A DNA stretch of 37,277 nt from Rhodospirillales bacterium (GTDB taxonomy: Bacteria; Pseudomonadota; Alphaproteobacteria; Rhodospirillales_A; JACZKS01). Shown piece by piece: positions 1 through 6,566 of this stretch (position 1 is its first letter; every line of letters starts with the position of its first letter). The stretch covers positions 1 to 37,277 of the forward strand of contig JABGRG010000036.1 of NCBI GenBank assembly GCA_018648445.1, read 5' to 3'. The notes below the pieces were generated by a model. It was not told the DNA's origin. It saw only the letters and a list, made by a program, of their open reading frames with translations, and did no database searches. Made by a program: the position numbers and the translations under genes.

Positions 1-2208
1 ATCCAGATGAGCGCCGATCCCGACCGGGGTCATGTGTTCACCGACCGTCTGCTGCATGCGCGCGGCAGCGCCGAAACCATGTTTATGGGGGCCGAAACCA
101 TAAAACCGGTCATCCGGCGGCTGGTTCCAGAGGCCGAGTTCATGGTGCGCCCCCGGTTTTCCACCCTGACCCATACGGGCAGCCGCAAGATCACGCGCCT
201 GCCCGCCCGTTCGGCCATCGTCGCCTTTTCGGCGGCCGACGTCTACACCATCGCCGAGATGGTACGCCGTCATCGCGGCGGCGCGGCGGTGGTTCTGGGC
301 GCGCTAAGCCCGCGCACGCGCAACGCCCAGATCGCCATGTACCAGAATGGCGACGTTGATTATCTGGTGGCCACGGACGCCATCGGCATGGGCCTGAACA
401 TGGATGTCGATCATGTAGCCTTTGCCCAGACCCGCAAGTTCGACGGCCGCATCCCGCGCAACCTGACACCCACCGAGCTGGCCCAGATCGCCGGGCGGGC
501 GGGACGCCACATGAACGACGGCACCTTCGGAACCACCGCCGACACCGAACCCCTTGAACCAACCGTTGCCGATCAGATCGAACGTCATTCGTTCGAGAAC
601 TTGCGCATCGTGCATTGGCGCAATTCGCGTCTGCGCTACACCTCGATAGGAGCATTGAAGGCGAGCCTGAACATCCGGCCCAAGGGAAACGGGCTGGTTC
701 GCGCGCGCCCCGCCGACGACGAGGTGGCGCTGGAAGCCCTTTCCAAGGACGCGGAAATCACGGCTCTCGCCACCAACCCCGAGCGCGTCGCGCTGTTGTG
801 GGATGTGTGCCGAATTCCCGATTTCGGCAACGTCATGAGCGACGGCCACACCCGCCTTCTGGCGCGCATCTTCAAATTTGTCGCAACACCGGGCGGAAGA
901 CTTCCCACCGACTGGATCGCGGGCCATGTGGAAAGAATCGACCGCGCCGACGGGGATATCGAGACGCTAGCCCAGCGCATCGCCAATATCCGCACGTGGA
1001 CGTATGTCTCGTTCCGTTCGAACTGGCTGCAGGACGCGCCCCTGTGGCAGGAAAGAAGCCGCGCCGTCGAGGACAAATTGTCAGACGCCCTTCACGAACG
1101 ACTGACCCAGCGTTTTGTCGACAAACGCACGGCCATGCTCGTTCGCCGCATGAAGGACAAGGACGAACTGTTGGCGGCCGTAACCCGCAAGGGCGATGTG
1201 GTGGTGGAAGGCCATTTCGTGGGCCGACTGAAGGGATTTCGTTTCATCGCCGACGACGAGGAAACAGAACCCAACGCCAAACGCGCGGCCACCGCCGCCG
1301 CCATGCAAGCACTTCGCAGCGAAATACCCGTCCGTGTAGCGCGTTTCGAGGCAGAACCCGACGAAGCTTTCAGCGCCGATTCTGGCGCGCGGATTTTGTG
1401 GCGGGGCGAACCGGTTGGACGCATAACGGCGGGCAGCGACATTCTTGCGCCCGTTGCGCGTGTCACGGAAACCGACCTGATGGACAGCCATTTGCGGGAC
1501 CGCATCCAGACCCGGCTAACAAGCTGGCTTGACGATTACGTCTCTCACCGCTTGAAGCCGCTGTTGAAGGCCCGGCAAGCCGATCTTTCGGCCCCCGCCA
1601 AAGGACTGGTATTCCAGCTTGCCGAAAGTTTGGGATCGGCCCCGCGCCGGGTGGTGGAGACGCAAATTTCCGCCCTTGGGACCGACGGCCGCCGGGCGGT
1701 GCGGCGTTTGGGCGTTCGCGTCGGGCGCGAGTGCGTCTTCATGCCGGCGCTTTTGCGCGCCGCCCACATTGAAGCCAAGGTCCTGCTGTGGACGGCCTGG
1801 GCGGGACACGACAACCCGCCCGCCGCGATCCCCGAGGGCCGCGTATCGATTTCCGTTGAGCCCGACGTTCCGGCGACATTTTACTGGGCCGTCGGGTACA
1901 TGCCCACGGGCCGCCTTGCCGTTCGCGTGGATATGCTGGAGCGATTGGCCGAGCAGGCCTGGACACTTTTGCGCAAAGGCCCCTTCGCGCCGTCGCCCGA
2001 GTTGATGAGCATTATCGGATGCGGGACTGAGGACATCAGTGCGATCCTGGGCGCACTCGGGTTTCGTAAGGTAAACGTGAAGAGCGAAGAAAGGTTCGCA
2101 GCCCCGAAAAAAGGACGCCGCCCGGCGGCGAAAAAATCATCCCGGACGACACAGCCGTCCCGCGTATCGGATTCTCCCTTCGCCAAGCTGCGCGAGTTGA
2201 GGGGCTGA
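1..2208 (+). CDS. SUV3-type superfamily 2 RNA/DNA helicase, C-terminal part (5' cut by window)
   Basis: The reading frame is open to the left edge. The first codons read I-Q-M-S-A-D-P, which fits the residues just after the Asp-Glu of a DEIQ-type Walker B motif, so the N-terminal ATPase half lies outside the window. What remains is the second RecA-like domain: a motif IV-like stretch near residue 70 (AIVAFSAADVYTIAEMVRR), motif V (VDYLVATDAIGMGLNMDVDH, about residues 117-136) and motif VI (QIAGRAGRHMNDG, about residues 161-173). A long C-terminal region of about 540 residues follows, ending in a basic tail rich in K, R, S and P. Helicases of the SUV3/Ski2-like group unwind RNA or hybrid duplexes using ATP, and alphaproteobacteria carry long versions like this one. 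The S4-protein gene starts 5 nt downstream, so the two are probably co-transcribed. Its precise role in the cell is not known from sequence. Confidence 0.88.
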   Translation: MQMSADPDRGHVFTDRLLHARGSAETMFMGAETIKPVIRRLVPEAEFMVRPRFSTLTHTGSRKITRLPARSAIVAFSAADVYTIAEMVRRHRGGAAVVLGALSPRTRNAQIAMYQNGDVDYLVATDAIGMGLNMDVDHVAFAQTRKFDGRIPRNLTPTELAQIAGRAGRHMNDGTFGTTADTEPLEPTVADQIERHSFENLRIVHWRNSRLRYTSIGALKASLNIRPKGNGLVRARPADDEVALEALSKDAEITALATNPERVALLWDVCRIPDFGNVMSDGHTRLLARIFKFVATPGGRLPTDWIAGHVERIDRADGDIETLAQRIANIRTWTYVSFRSNWLQDAPLWQERSRAVEDKLSDALHERLTQRFVDKRTAMLVRRMKDKDELLAAVTRKGDVVVEGHFVGRLKGFRFIADDEETEPNAKRAATAAAMQALRSEIPVRVARFEAEPDEAFSADSGARILWRGEPVGRITAGSDILAPVARVTETDLMDSHLRDRIQTRLTSWLDDYVSHRLKPLLKARQADLSAPAKGLVFQLAESLGSAPRRVVETQISALGTDGRRAVRRLGVRVGRECVFMPALLRAAHIEAKVLLWTAWAGHDNPPAAIPEGRVSISVEPDVPATFYWAVGYMPTGRLAVRVDMLERLAEQAWTLLRKGPFAPSPELMSIIGCGTEDISAILGALGFRKVNVKSEERFAAPKKGRRPAAKKSSRTTQPSRVSDSPFAKLRELRG

Positions 2209-2213
2209 ACGCC

Positions 2214-2594
2214 ATGAGCGAGGCAACCATCCGCATCGACAAATGGCTCTGGTTCGCGCGCTTTTTCAAAAGCCGGACGCTGGCAGGAAAAAGGTGCGCC
2301 GCCGGTCGCGTGCGCATCAACGGCGTTCCGATTTCCAAATCCCACCAGACGGTGCAACCCGGCGACGTGCTGACCTTTCCGCAAGCCCATGACATTCGCG
2401 TCGTCAAGGTTCTGGATACGGGCACGCGGCGCGGGCCGGCCGGCGAAGCGCAAACCCTTTACGAAGATCTGGACCCGCCACAGAAGAAATCCGCGAGCAC
2501 CGAGGTAAAGCCGTCCAGCGCGTTGCGCGAGCCGGGCGCGGGACGTCCGACCAAAGCCGACCGCCGGGCCATTGACCGGTTGAAGGGAAACTGA
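2214..2594 (+). CDS. S4-domain RNA-binding protein, HslR/Hsp15-like
   Basis: This 126-residue protein opens with an S4 RNA-binding fold at about residues 5-52: IRIDKWLWFARFFKSRTLA, then GRVRINGVPI and a PGDVLTF end. This is the signature of the Hsp15/HslR family, which in E. coli binds 50S subunits carrying stalled nascent chains and helps recycle them. The C-terminal third is basic and low in complexity and ends GRPTKADRRAIDRLKGN, a tail typical of the family. It begins 5 nt after the helicase stop, and its stop overlaps the next start by one base (TGATG), so it sits inside a tight operon. Pairing with an RNA helicase suggests a role in RNA or ribosome handling, but that is inference. Confidence 0.88.
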   Translation: MSEATIRIDKWLWFARFFKSRTLAGKRCAAGRVRINGVPISKSHQTVQPGDVLTFPQAHDIRVVKVLDTGTRRGPAGEAQTLYEDLDPPQKKSASTEVKPSSALREPGAGRPTKADRRAIDRLKGN

Positions 2595-3118
2595 TGATCC
2601 GGTTCATCGCAGGCGTAATGATATTGGGCTTTTGCTTTCTTTCTTCCGGCGCGAGCGCTGGTTACACCCTGTATTTGAGGTCGTTCGGCGAATGGACGGT
2701 CTTTTGTTCCCTGGATGAGCCGACCAAACGCAAAACCTGCTTGTTGAGCGCGCCTGCCCCTACCATGCCCGCACCGGCGGTGGGCTCCCGGGTCCAGATC
2801 GACATTGCACGCAGCAAAAACGGCGGGCCCGTCGTTCGTTTACGCATTCATCAGCTCGTCAATCCGCAAAAGCCGGTTGTTCTTCGCATCGACGGCTACG
2901 CCGATCACGCCGCCCACGCGCCGCGCACCGGGGAAATCGACTGGAGCGGGCGCGAGGCCAGCGAACTGCTGGGCGAAATGACAAAAGGCGGTACGCTAGC
3001 CGTGCGGTTCTTCGCGCCCGGCGAGGCGACCGCGCGGGAACGTTTTTTTTCACTTGCTGAATTCACAAAGGCATTGGCAACGTACCGGGAAACCGCGAAA
3101 CGCATTGGGGCGGAATAA
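2594..3118 (+). CDS. small exported protein, possibly IalB-like
   Basis: This 174-residue protein starts with a clear signal peptide: a short basic start, a hydrophobic core (IAGVMILGFCFLSSG) and an Ala-x-Ala site near residue 22. It is therefore expected in the periplasm. The mature part begins YTLYLRSFGEWTVFCSLDE and has a second Cys 14 residues after the first. The W-T-V-x-C pattern followed by a Cys resembles the N-terminal part of invasion-associated locus B (IalB) family proteins, a common alphaproteobacterial periplasmic family of unclear function. The usual C-terminal Cys pair is not seen, so the assignment is weak. The gene overlaps the S4 gene by one base and is probably translated from the same mRNA. 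Confidence 0.6.
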   Translation: MIRFIAGVMILGFCFLSSGASAGYTLYLRSFGEWTVFCSLDEPTKRKTCLLSAPAPTMPAPAVGSRVQIDIARSKNGGPVVRLRIHQLVNPQKPVVLRIDGYADHAAHAPRTGEIDWSGREASELLGEMTKGGTLAVRFFAPGEATARERFFSLAEFTKALATYRETAKRIGAE

Positions 3119-3134
3119 TTTAAAAGGAGAAAAC

Positions 3135-3599
3135 ATGATCAGTGGATTGAAATCACTTTTGTTTGGCGATGGCGATGGCGAAGGGTCGAAAGCCTCGGGC
3201 GAATCCGAACTGCACCTGGCCGCCGCCGCGCTTTTGGTCGAGGCGGCCACAATGGACGGAACATTCGCCGATGCCGAACGCGAAACCATCGGCCATGTCC
3301 TGAGGGCACACTTCAACCTTGAAGCGGACGCCGCCGAGGCCCTCATTGAAAAGGCCGATGCGGCGGTTGCCCAGTCGGTCCAGATTCTGGGCTTCACCAA
3401 AGTTATCAAGGACAGTCTGGAACCCGAAGAACGCGCCAGCATCATGGAAATGCTATGGGAAGTCGCCTACGCCGACGGCGAGTTGCACGATTTCGAGGCC
3501 AATCTGGTTCGCCGCGTGGCCGGTCTTTTGTATGTAAGCGACCGGGAAAGCGGAGAGGTGCGCAAGCGCGTTCTTGCACGACTTGACTTGAAGAACTAA
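3135..3599 (+). CDS. TerB-like tellurite-resistance fold protein
   Basis: The start at 3135 is chosen because AAAAGGAG lies 6 nt upstream. The frame is open further left, but only into the end of the preceding gene. The 154-residue product is all helical and acidic. It carries the two TerB/DjlA-type half-repeats: [20 protein letters not shown] (about residues 35-54) and a second [16 protein letters not shown] (about residues 112-127). In both, the D-G-x-(F/L)-x-D/E patterns form the metal-binding-like loops of the family. Many free-standing TerB proteins in alphaproteobacteria have no link to tellurite and their function is unknown. The gene is 16 nt after the exported-protein gene and 59 nt before fdxA. 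Confidence 0.85.
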   Translation: MISGLKSLLFGDGDGEGSKASGESELHLAAAALLVEAATMDGTFADAERETIGHVLRAHFNLEADAAEALIEKADAAVAQSVQILGFTKVIKDSLEPEERASIMEMLWEVAYADGELHDFEANLVRRVAGLLYVSDRESGEVRKRVLARLDLKN

Positions 3600-3658
3600 A
3601 CACCCAAACTGGACATGTAAGAAATCAAGCCCTTTTAATCGAAGATTGCAGGAAGCCC

Positions 3659-4000
3659 ATGACCTACGTCGTCGTTGAGAATTGCATCAAATGTAAATTT
3701 ATGGATTGCGTGGAAGTCTGTCCGGTTGACTGCTTCTACGAAGGTGAGAATTTTCTCGTTATCAATCCCGAGGAATGTATCGATTGCGGGGTTTGCGAAC
3801 CTGAATGTCCGGCCGAGGCCATCGTGCCCGATACGGAACCGGGAATTGAGGATTGGCTGGAACGCAACCGCGTTTTCTCCATGGAAAAGAACTGGCCCAA
3901 CATTACACGCAAGGGCGAGACGGCAGCGGACGCGGATGAGTGGAAAGACAAACCCGACAAGCTGCAGCACCTGAGCGAAGCCCCCGGCAAAGGGTCCTGA
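3659..4000 (+). CDS. fdxA: seven-iron ferredoxin FdxA
   Basis: This 113-residue ferredoxin has the FdxA pattern. Cys residues at 9, 17, 21, 25, 40, 43, 46 and 50 (plus C12) are arranged as [17 protein letters not shown] followed by [12 protein letters not shown]. This is the layout for one [3Fe-4S] and one [4Fe-4S] cluster. The C-terminal part ([18 protein letters not shown]) is the conserved FdxA tail. FdxA is a soluble cytoplasmic low-potential electron carrier. The start follows an AGGAAG ribosome site. Potential redox partners in the window are KorAB (8746-11654) and the SUF machinery that builds its clusters. In many alphaproteobacteria fdxA lies next to carD, as here. Confidence 0.96.
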   Translation: MTYVVVENCIKCKFMDCVEVCPVDCFYEGENFLVINPEECIDCGVCEPECPAEAIVPDTEPGIEDWLERNRVFSMEKNWPNITRKGETAADADEWKDKPDKLQHLSEAPGKGS

Positions 4001-4024
4001 CACGACGCAAAAAAGGTGGCTTTA

Positions 4025-4066
4025 CCCGGATTACGTGGAAAAATTGGTTCCGGGGGTAGGTTTCTT
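4025..4066 (+). terminator. possible fdxA terminator hairpin
   Basis: About 25 nt after fdxA, CCCGGA (4025-4030) can pair with TCCGGG (4049-4054) around an 18-nt loop. The hairpin is followed by a T-rich stretch (GGTTTCTTTA). The loop is long and the T tract broken, so this is only a candidate. Confidence 0.3.
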
Positions 4067-4076
4067 TACGTTTTTG

Positions 4077-4087
4077 TGATATATACT
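4077..4087 (+). promoter_or_regulatory. extended -10 promoter candidate upstream of carD
   Basis: TGATATATA (4077-4085) matches an extended -10 element (TG, one base, then TATATA), and TATACT overlaps it at 4082-4087. No convincing -35 box is seen 17 nt upstream, which fits an extended -10 promoter. Transcription would begin near 4092, exactly where a long hairpin starts. Confidence 0.45.
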
Positions 4088-4091
4088 ATGT

Positions 4092-4221
4092 CGGAACTGG
4101 CGTTTTTCGCGCCGGTTCCGGTTGCTTTGGGTGCGGAACAATAATCACCCCAGGAGGGTGAATTAAATCCGTTGTATTTTCGCGATATGGAGTTGGCTTC
4201 GGGCGTTGAACGCCCCTTTTT
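4092..4221 (+). ncRNA. candidate small RNA or attenuator leader between fdxA and carD
   Basis: Three hairpins follow the promoter candidate. Hairpin 1 has an 11-bp stem: CGGAACTGGCG (4092-4102) pairs with CGCCGGTTCCG (4110-4120), with one G-T pair and a TTTTTCG loop. Hairpin 2 is TCACCC-CAGGA-GGGTGA (about 4144-4160). Hairpin 3 is GGGCGT/ACGCCC (4201-4215), followed by CTTTTT. CGGAAC occurs again at 4134-4139 and could pair with GTTCCG (4115-4120), competing with hairpin 1, so a structural switch is possible. The region could be a free-standing small RNA of about 130 nt or a leader that attenuates carD. No known RNA family was recognised. Confidence 0.45.
4201..4221 (+). terminator. rho-independent terminator upstream of carD
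   Basis: GGGCG (4201-4205) pairs with CGCCC (4211-4215) over a short TTGAA loop, directly followed by C and five T. This is a textbook intrinsic terminator. It lies 64 nt before the carD start rather than behind a gene, so it either ends a small RNA or acts as an attenuator. Confidence 0.6.
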
Positions 4222-4284
4222 GTGCGCACAATTTCCGCCCGTCGTGAAAATGCGGTTCCCGTCCACGGAAAGAACAACAATGTG

Positions 4285-4779
4285 ATGGAGCATATGGAAT
4301 TTAAAATCGGAGACATGGTGGTTTATCCGACCCACGGAGTCGGATGCGTTCAGGGTATCGAGACCAGCGAAATCGCCGGCCTGAGCCTTGAACTTGTCGT
4401 AATCGATTTTGTACGGGACCGCATGACCTTGCGCGTTCCCCTCGCCAAGGCCGCCGAGACCGGCCTGCGGTGCCTGGTCACCGAAGATGTGATGAAGGAC
4501 GCGCTGACGCGTCTTAAAGGTCGGGCGCGGGTCAAGCGCACCATGTGGAGCCGCCGGGCCCAGGAATACGAAGCCAAGATCAATTCGGGCGATCCTCTTT
4601 CGATCGCCGAAGTGGTTCGCGATCTTCACCGCAAGGTCGACCAGCCCGATCAATCGTTCAGCGAACGCCAGATCTATGAATCGGCGCTGGACCGTTTGGC
4701 CGCCGAACTCGCCGCAGTCGAAAAAATCGACACGGATCAGGCGACCGTAAAACTGGAAGAGTTGTTGATGGCCGCCTGA
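4285..4779 (+). CDS. carD: CarD/CdnL-type RNA polymerase-binding regulator
   Basis: The product is 164 residues. The N-terminal RNA polymerase interaction domain (about residues 5-65) opens EFKIGDMVVYPTHGVGCVQG, the CarD_TRCF/Tudor-like signature. The C-terminal helical part contains SRRAQEYEAKINSGDPLSIA, the conserved DNA-contacting region. CarD proteins bind the RNA polymerase beta subunit and stabilise open complexes, especially at rRNA and growth-related promoters. The start was placed at ATG 4285; ATG 4294 (MEFKIG) is an equally plausible start, and an upstream GTG at 4222 would put codons inside the terminator. A strong ribosome site is absent for all of these. A short frame from ATG 4187 ends at 4285, overlapping this start (TGATG). 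The leader is structured (see 4092-4221). Confidence 0.93.
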   Translation: MEHMEFKIGDMVVYPTHGVGCVQGIETSEIAGLSLELVVIDFVRDRMTLRVPLAKAAETGLRCLVTEDVMKDALTRLKGRARVKRTMWSRRAQEYEAKINSGDPLSIAEVVRDLHRKVDQPDQSFSERQIYESALDRLAAELAAVEKIDTDQATVKLEELLMAA

Positions 4780-4815
4780 CGGCACCCGACTTCTTTTTCG
4801 CCGCTAAATTTGCCG

Positions 4816-4848
4816 GGGCGCGCCGGTTTTCTTCTTACCGGGGCGCCC
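4816..4848 (+). terminator. long GC-rich hairpin after carD
   Basis: GGGCGCGCCGGT (4816-4827) pairs with ACCGGGGCGCCC (4837-4848), giving 11 of 12 base pairs around a pyrimidine-rich 9-nt loop. It follows carD by 36 nt and precedes the next start by 23 nt. There is no T tract, so it may be a rho-dependent end, an mRNA 3' stabiliser or a 5' structure for the next gene. Confidence 0.45.
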
Positions 4849-4871
4849 TTGGCATGAGGGAAACAAATTGA

Positions 4872-5672
4872 ATGTCCGAGAAGGACGTCTTCGCGACCTT
4901 GCCCGCGGGACGGCGCATATGGGCCGTCGCCTCCGTTCACGGCGAGACTGAACGGGTTCGCGAATTACATTCCGCTATCAGCTCACGCCTGCAATCGGAC
5001 GACTTATTGGTTTATCTGGGCAACCTGATGGGCCGGGGTTCAGGCGTTTTCGACACTATGCAGGAAATCCTGCTGTTCCGCCGCGCGTTTCTGGCACGCC
5101 CCGGGGCCGACGTCGCCGACGTGGTGTACCTGCGCGGCAGTCAGGAGGAGATGTGGCACCGGTTGCTGCAAATTCAGTTCGCCATCAATCCGTCCGAAGT
5201 CCTCAAATGGATGTTCGATTACGGCGTCGCGGCCACCATCGAGGCCTATGGATCATCGGCGAAAGACGGCCTTGACGCCGCCAGCCGGGGAGCCGTGGCC
5301 CTGACCGAGTGGACCAGCGCCATGCGAAAGGCCATGCGCGCGTCTGACGGCCACAATGCGCTCATGAGCGCCCTTCGCCGGGCCGCCTTCGTCGAGGACA
5401 ATTCGCTTCTGTTCGTCAACGCCGGCATCGACGTCTCGCGCCCGCTGTCCGAACAGTTTGACAGTTTCTGGTGGGGCGCGACCCCGTTCGATACCATCCA
5501 GTCGCCGTTTTGCGGTTTTTCGCGGGTCGTGCGCGGGTTTGATGCGCGCCATCGCGGCCTGAATACCAGCCCCGCCACCACCTCCATCGACGCCGGTTGC
5601 GGCTTCGGCGGCCCCCTCCTCGCCGCCTGCTTCAACGAAAGCGGCGAAACCGTCGATACCGTGGAAGCCTGA
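4872..5672 (+). CDS. calcineurin-type phosphoesterase fold lacking most catalytic residues
   Basis: This 266-residue protein aligns by eye along its length with bacterial serine/threonine phosphatases of the PPP/ApaH kind, but almost every metal ligand is replaced. The expected GDIHG is ASVHG (S21 for Asp, H23 kept). GDxxDRG is GNLMGRG (N51 and G54 for the Asp residues). GNHE is GSQE (S90, Q91). The VHAG His is N183 in FVNAGI. The final GHTP is absent, with RGFDARHRG in its place. Structural glycines and the family ending SIDAGCGFGGPLLAACF are kept, so the fold is probably intact while dimetal catalysis is not. It is likely a scaffold or binding protein derived from a phosphatase. No frameshift or stop interrupts it, so it does not look like a decaying gene. 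It is transcribed with, or just after, carD. Confidence 0.75.
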   Translation: MSEKDVFATLPAGRRIWAVASVHGETERVRELHSAISSRLQSDDLLVYLGNLMGRGSGVFDTMQEILLFRRAFLARPGADVADVVYLRGSQEEMWHRLLQIQFAINPSEVLKWMFDYGVAATIEAYGSSAKDGLDAASRGAVALTEWTSAMRKAMRASDGHNALMSALRRAAFVEDNSLLFVNAGIDVSRPLSEQFDSFWWGATPFDTIQSPFCGFSRVVRGFDARHRGLNTSPATTSIDAGCGFGGPLLAACFNESGETVDTVEA

Positions 5673-5690
5673 ACGAAATTCGCCGACGCG

Positions 5691-6479
5691 CTACCTCGCC
5701 AGCAAATGATCAAACACGTCTTGGTCGACAAGCTCGAACAGGGCCTCGCGGGTCATGCCGGGGCGGACCATGGGGTCATACATGATTTTCAGCACGATAT
5801 CCTTGTATGGCGCGTCCTCGGCCCAGATACCGTGGGCCAGATAGAGAATGTCGGCAACGCATTTGTCGAATTCGGCGTCGGGTAGGTCGGACCAGATGTT
5901 TGCGAATACACCTTCCTTGATGCCACCCTTTTGTGATCCCGGAGGATAAAAGCACCCTCTCTTGATGTAGCGTTCCGTATCGAAAATCTCGTGCCCGAAC
6001 ATACTAGAATGAAACTTCATCAATTTTTCGAACGGGTCTCTTGGAGAGGTCGAGATCAAGGCAAAAGGATCACTGCCGTTCCAGTTCGCCATGAATTCAT
6101 CGGCGGTCACAAGTTTCTGATTCGGATCAACATATGGAAATTGAATTTTCTTCTGCAAACGCGCTACGGTGGTTCCTAGTCTTTGAAATTCCGGCTCATA
6201 GTGTTTCTGCTTTAAATTCGAGGGTAAAAACAAACCTACTTGTACGGATTTGTTTTGTAGGACGACCCATTCCACAGCCTCTGGCGACCGCCATGTTGGC
6301 GAAAACAGGGCGGTCTCCAGAAGGTCTTTGATCTCGGTCCGTGTTGAAGGCGGCGGAAGATTCGGCTCGTTTTCTGCGCCAAACGCCGGGTGTCCCAGAG
6401 AGACAAGAACGAAGGAGATCACAAGGGGAAACAGCAACCATGAAATACACTTTGTGAGTATTCCTCTTGGCAGAACCAT
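5691..6479 (-). CDS. exported protein of unknown function, possibly DUF2927-like
   Basis: This 262-residue product has an N-terminal signal peptide with a long hydrophobic core (about residues 12-28) and a likely cleavage around residues 34-35, so it should be periplasmic. A GGGAGAT ribosome site precedes ATG 6479. The C-terminal part reads DKCVADILYLAHGIWAED and then KIMYDPMVRPGMTREALFEL. The ending is like the LYDPRLRPGMT segment of DUF2927 proteins, a secreted alphaproteobacterial family, but the acidic/Gln-rich motif usual before it is not kept. The DNA looks AT-richer than flanking genes. The upstream orphan gene ends 87 nt before, on the same strand, so both may be one transcript. It converges on the pseudo-phosphatase gene with an 18-nt gap. 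Confidence 0.6.
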   Translation of the reverse strand: MVLPRGILTKCISWLLFPLVISFVLVSLGHPAFGAENEPNLPPPSTRTEIKDLLETALFSPTWRSPEAVEWVVLQNKSVQVGLFLPSNLKQKHYEPEFQRLGTTVARLQKKIQFPYVDPNQKLVTADEFMANWNGSDPFALISTSPRDPFEKLMKFHSSMFGHEIFDTERYIKRGCFYPPGSQKGGIKEGVFANIWSDLPDAEFDKCVADILYLAHGIWAEDAPYKDIVLKIMYDPMVRPGMTREALFELVDQDVFDHLLAR

Positions 6480-6566
6480 GCCGATCTCCCGCCCTTAATT
6501 GGTTTCAACAAGCTCCAGACCAGAAGGCCGTTTCGATTTTAACGAGAATCACTTCATTGCCAACGA

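Noticed and set aside
3135..3599. TerB-like gene considered as part of a tellurite-resistance or ter-type defence cluster
   Set aside because: No terC, terD, terE or related genes are nearby; single TerB proteins are widespread in alphaproteobacteria.
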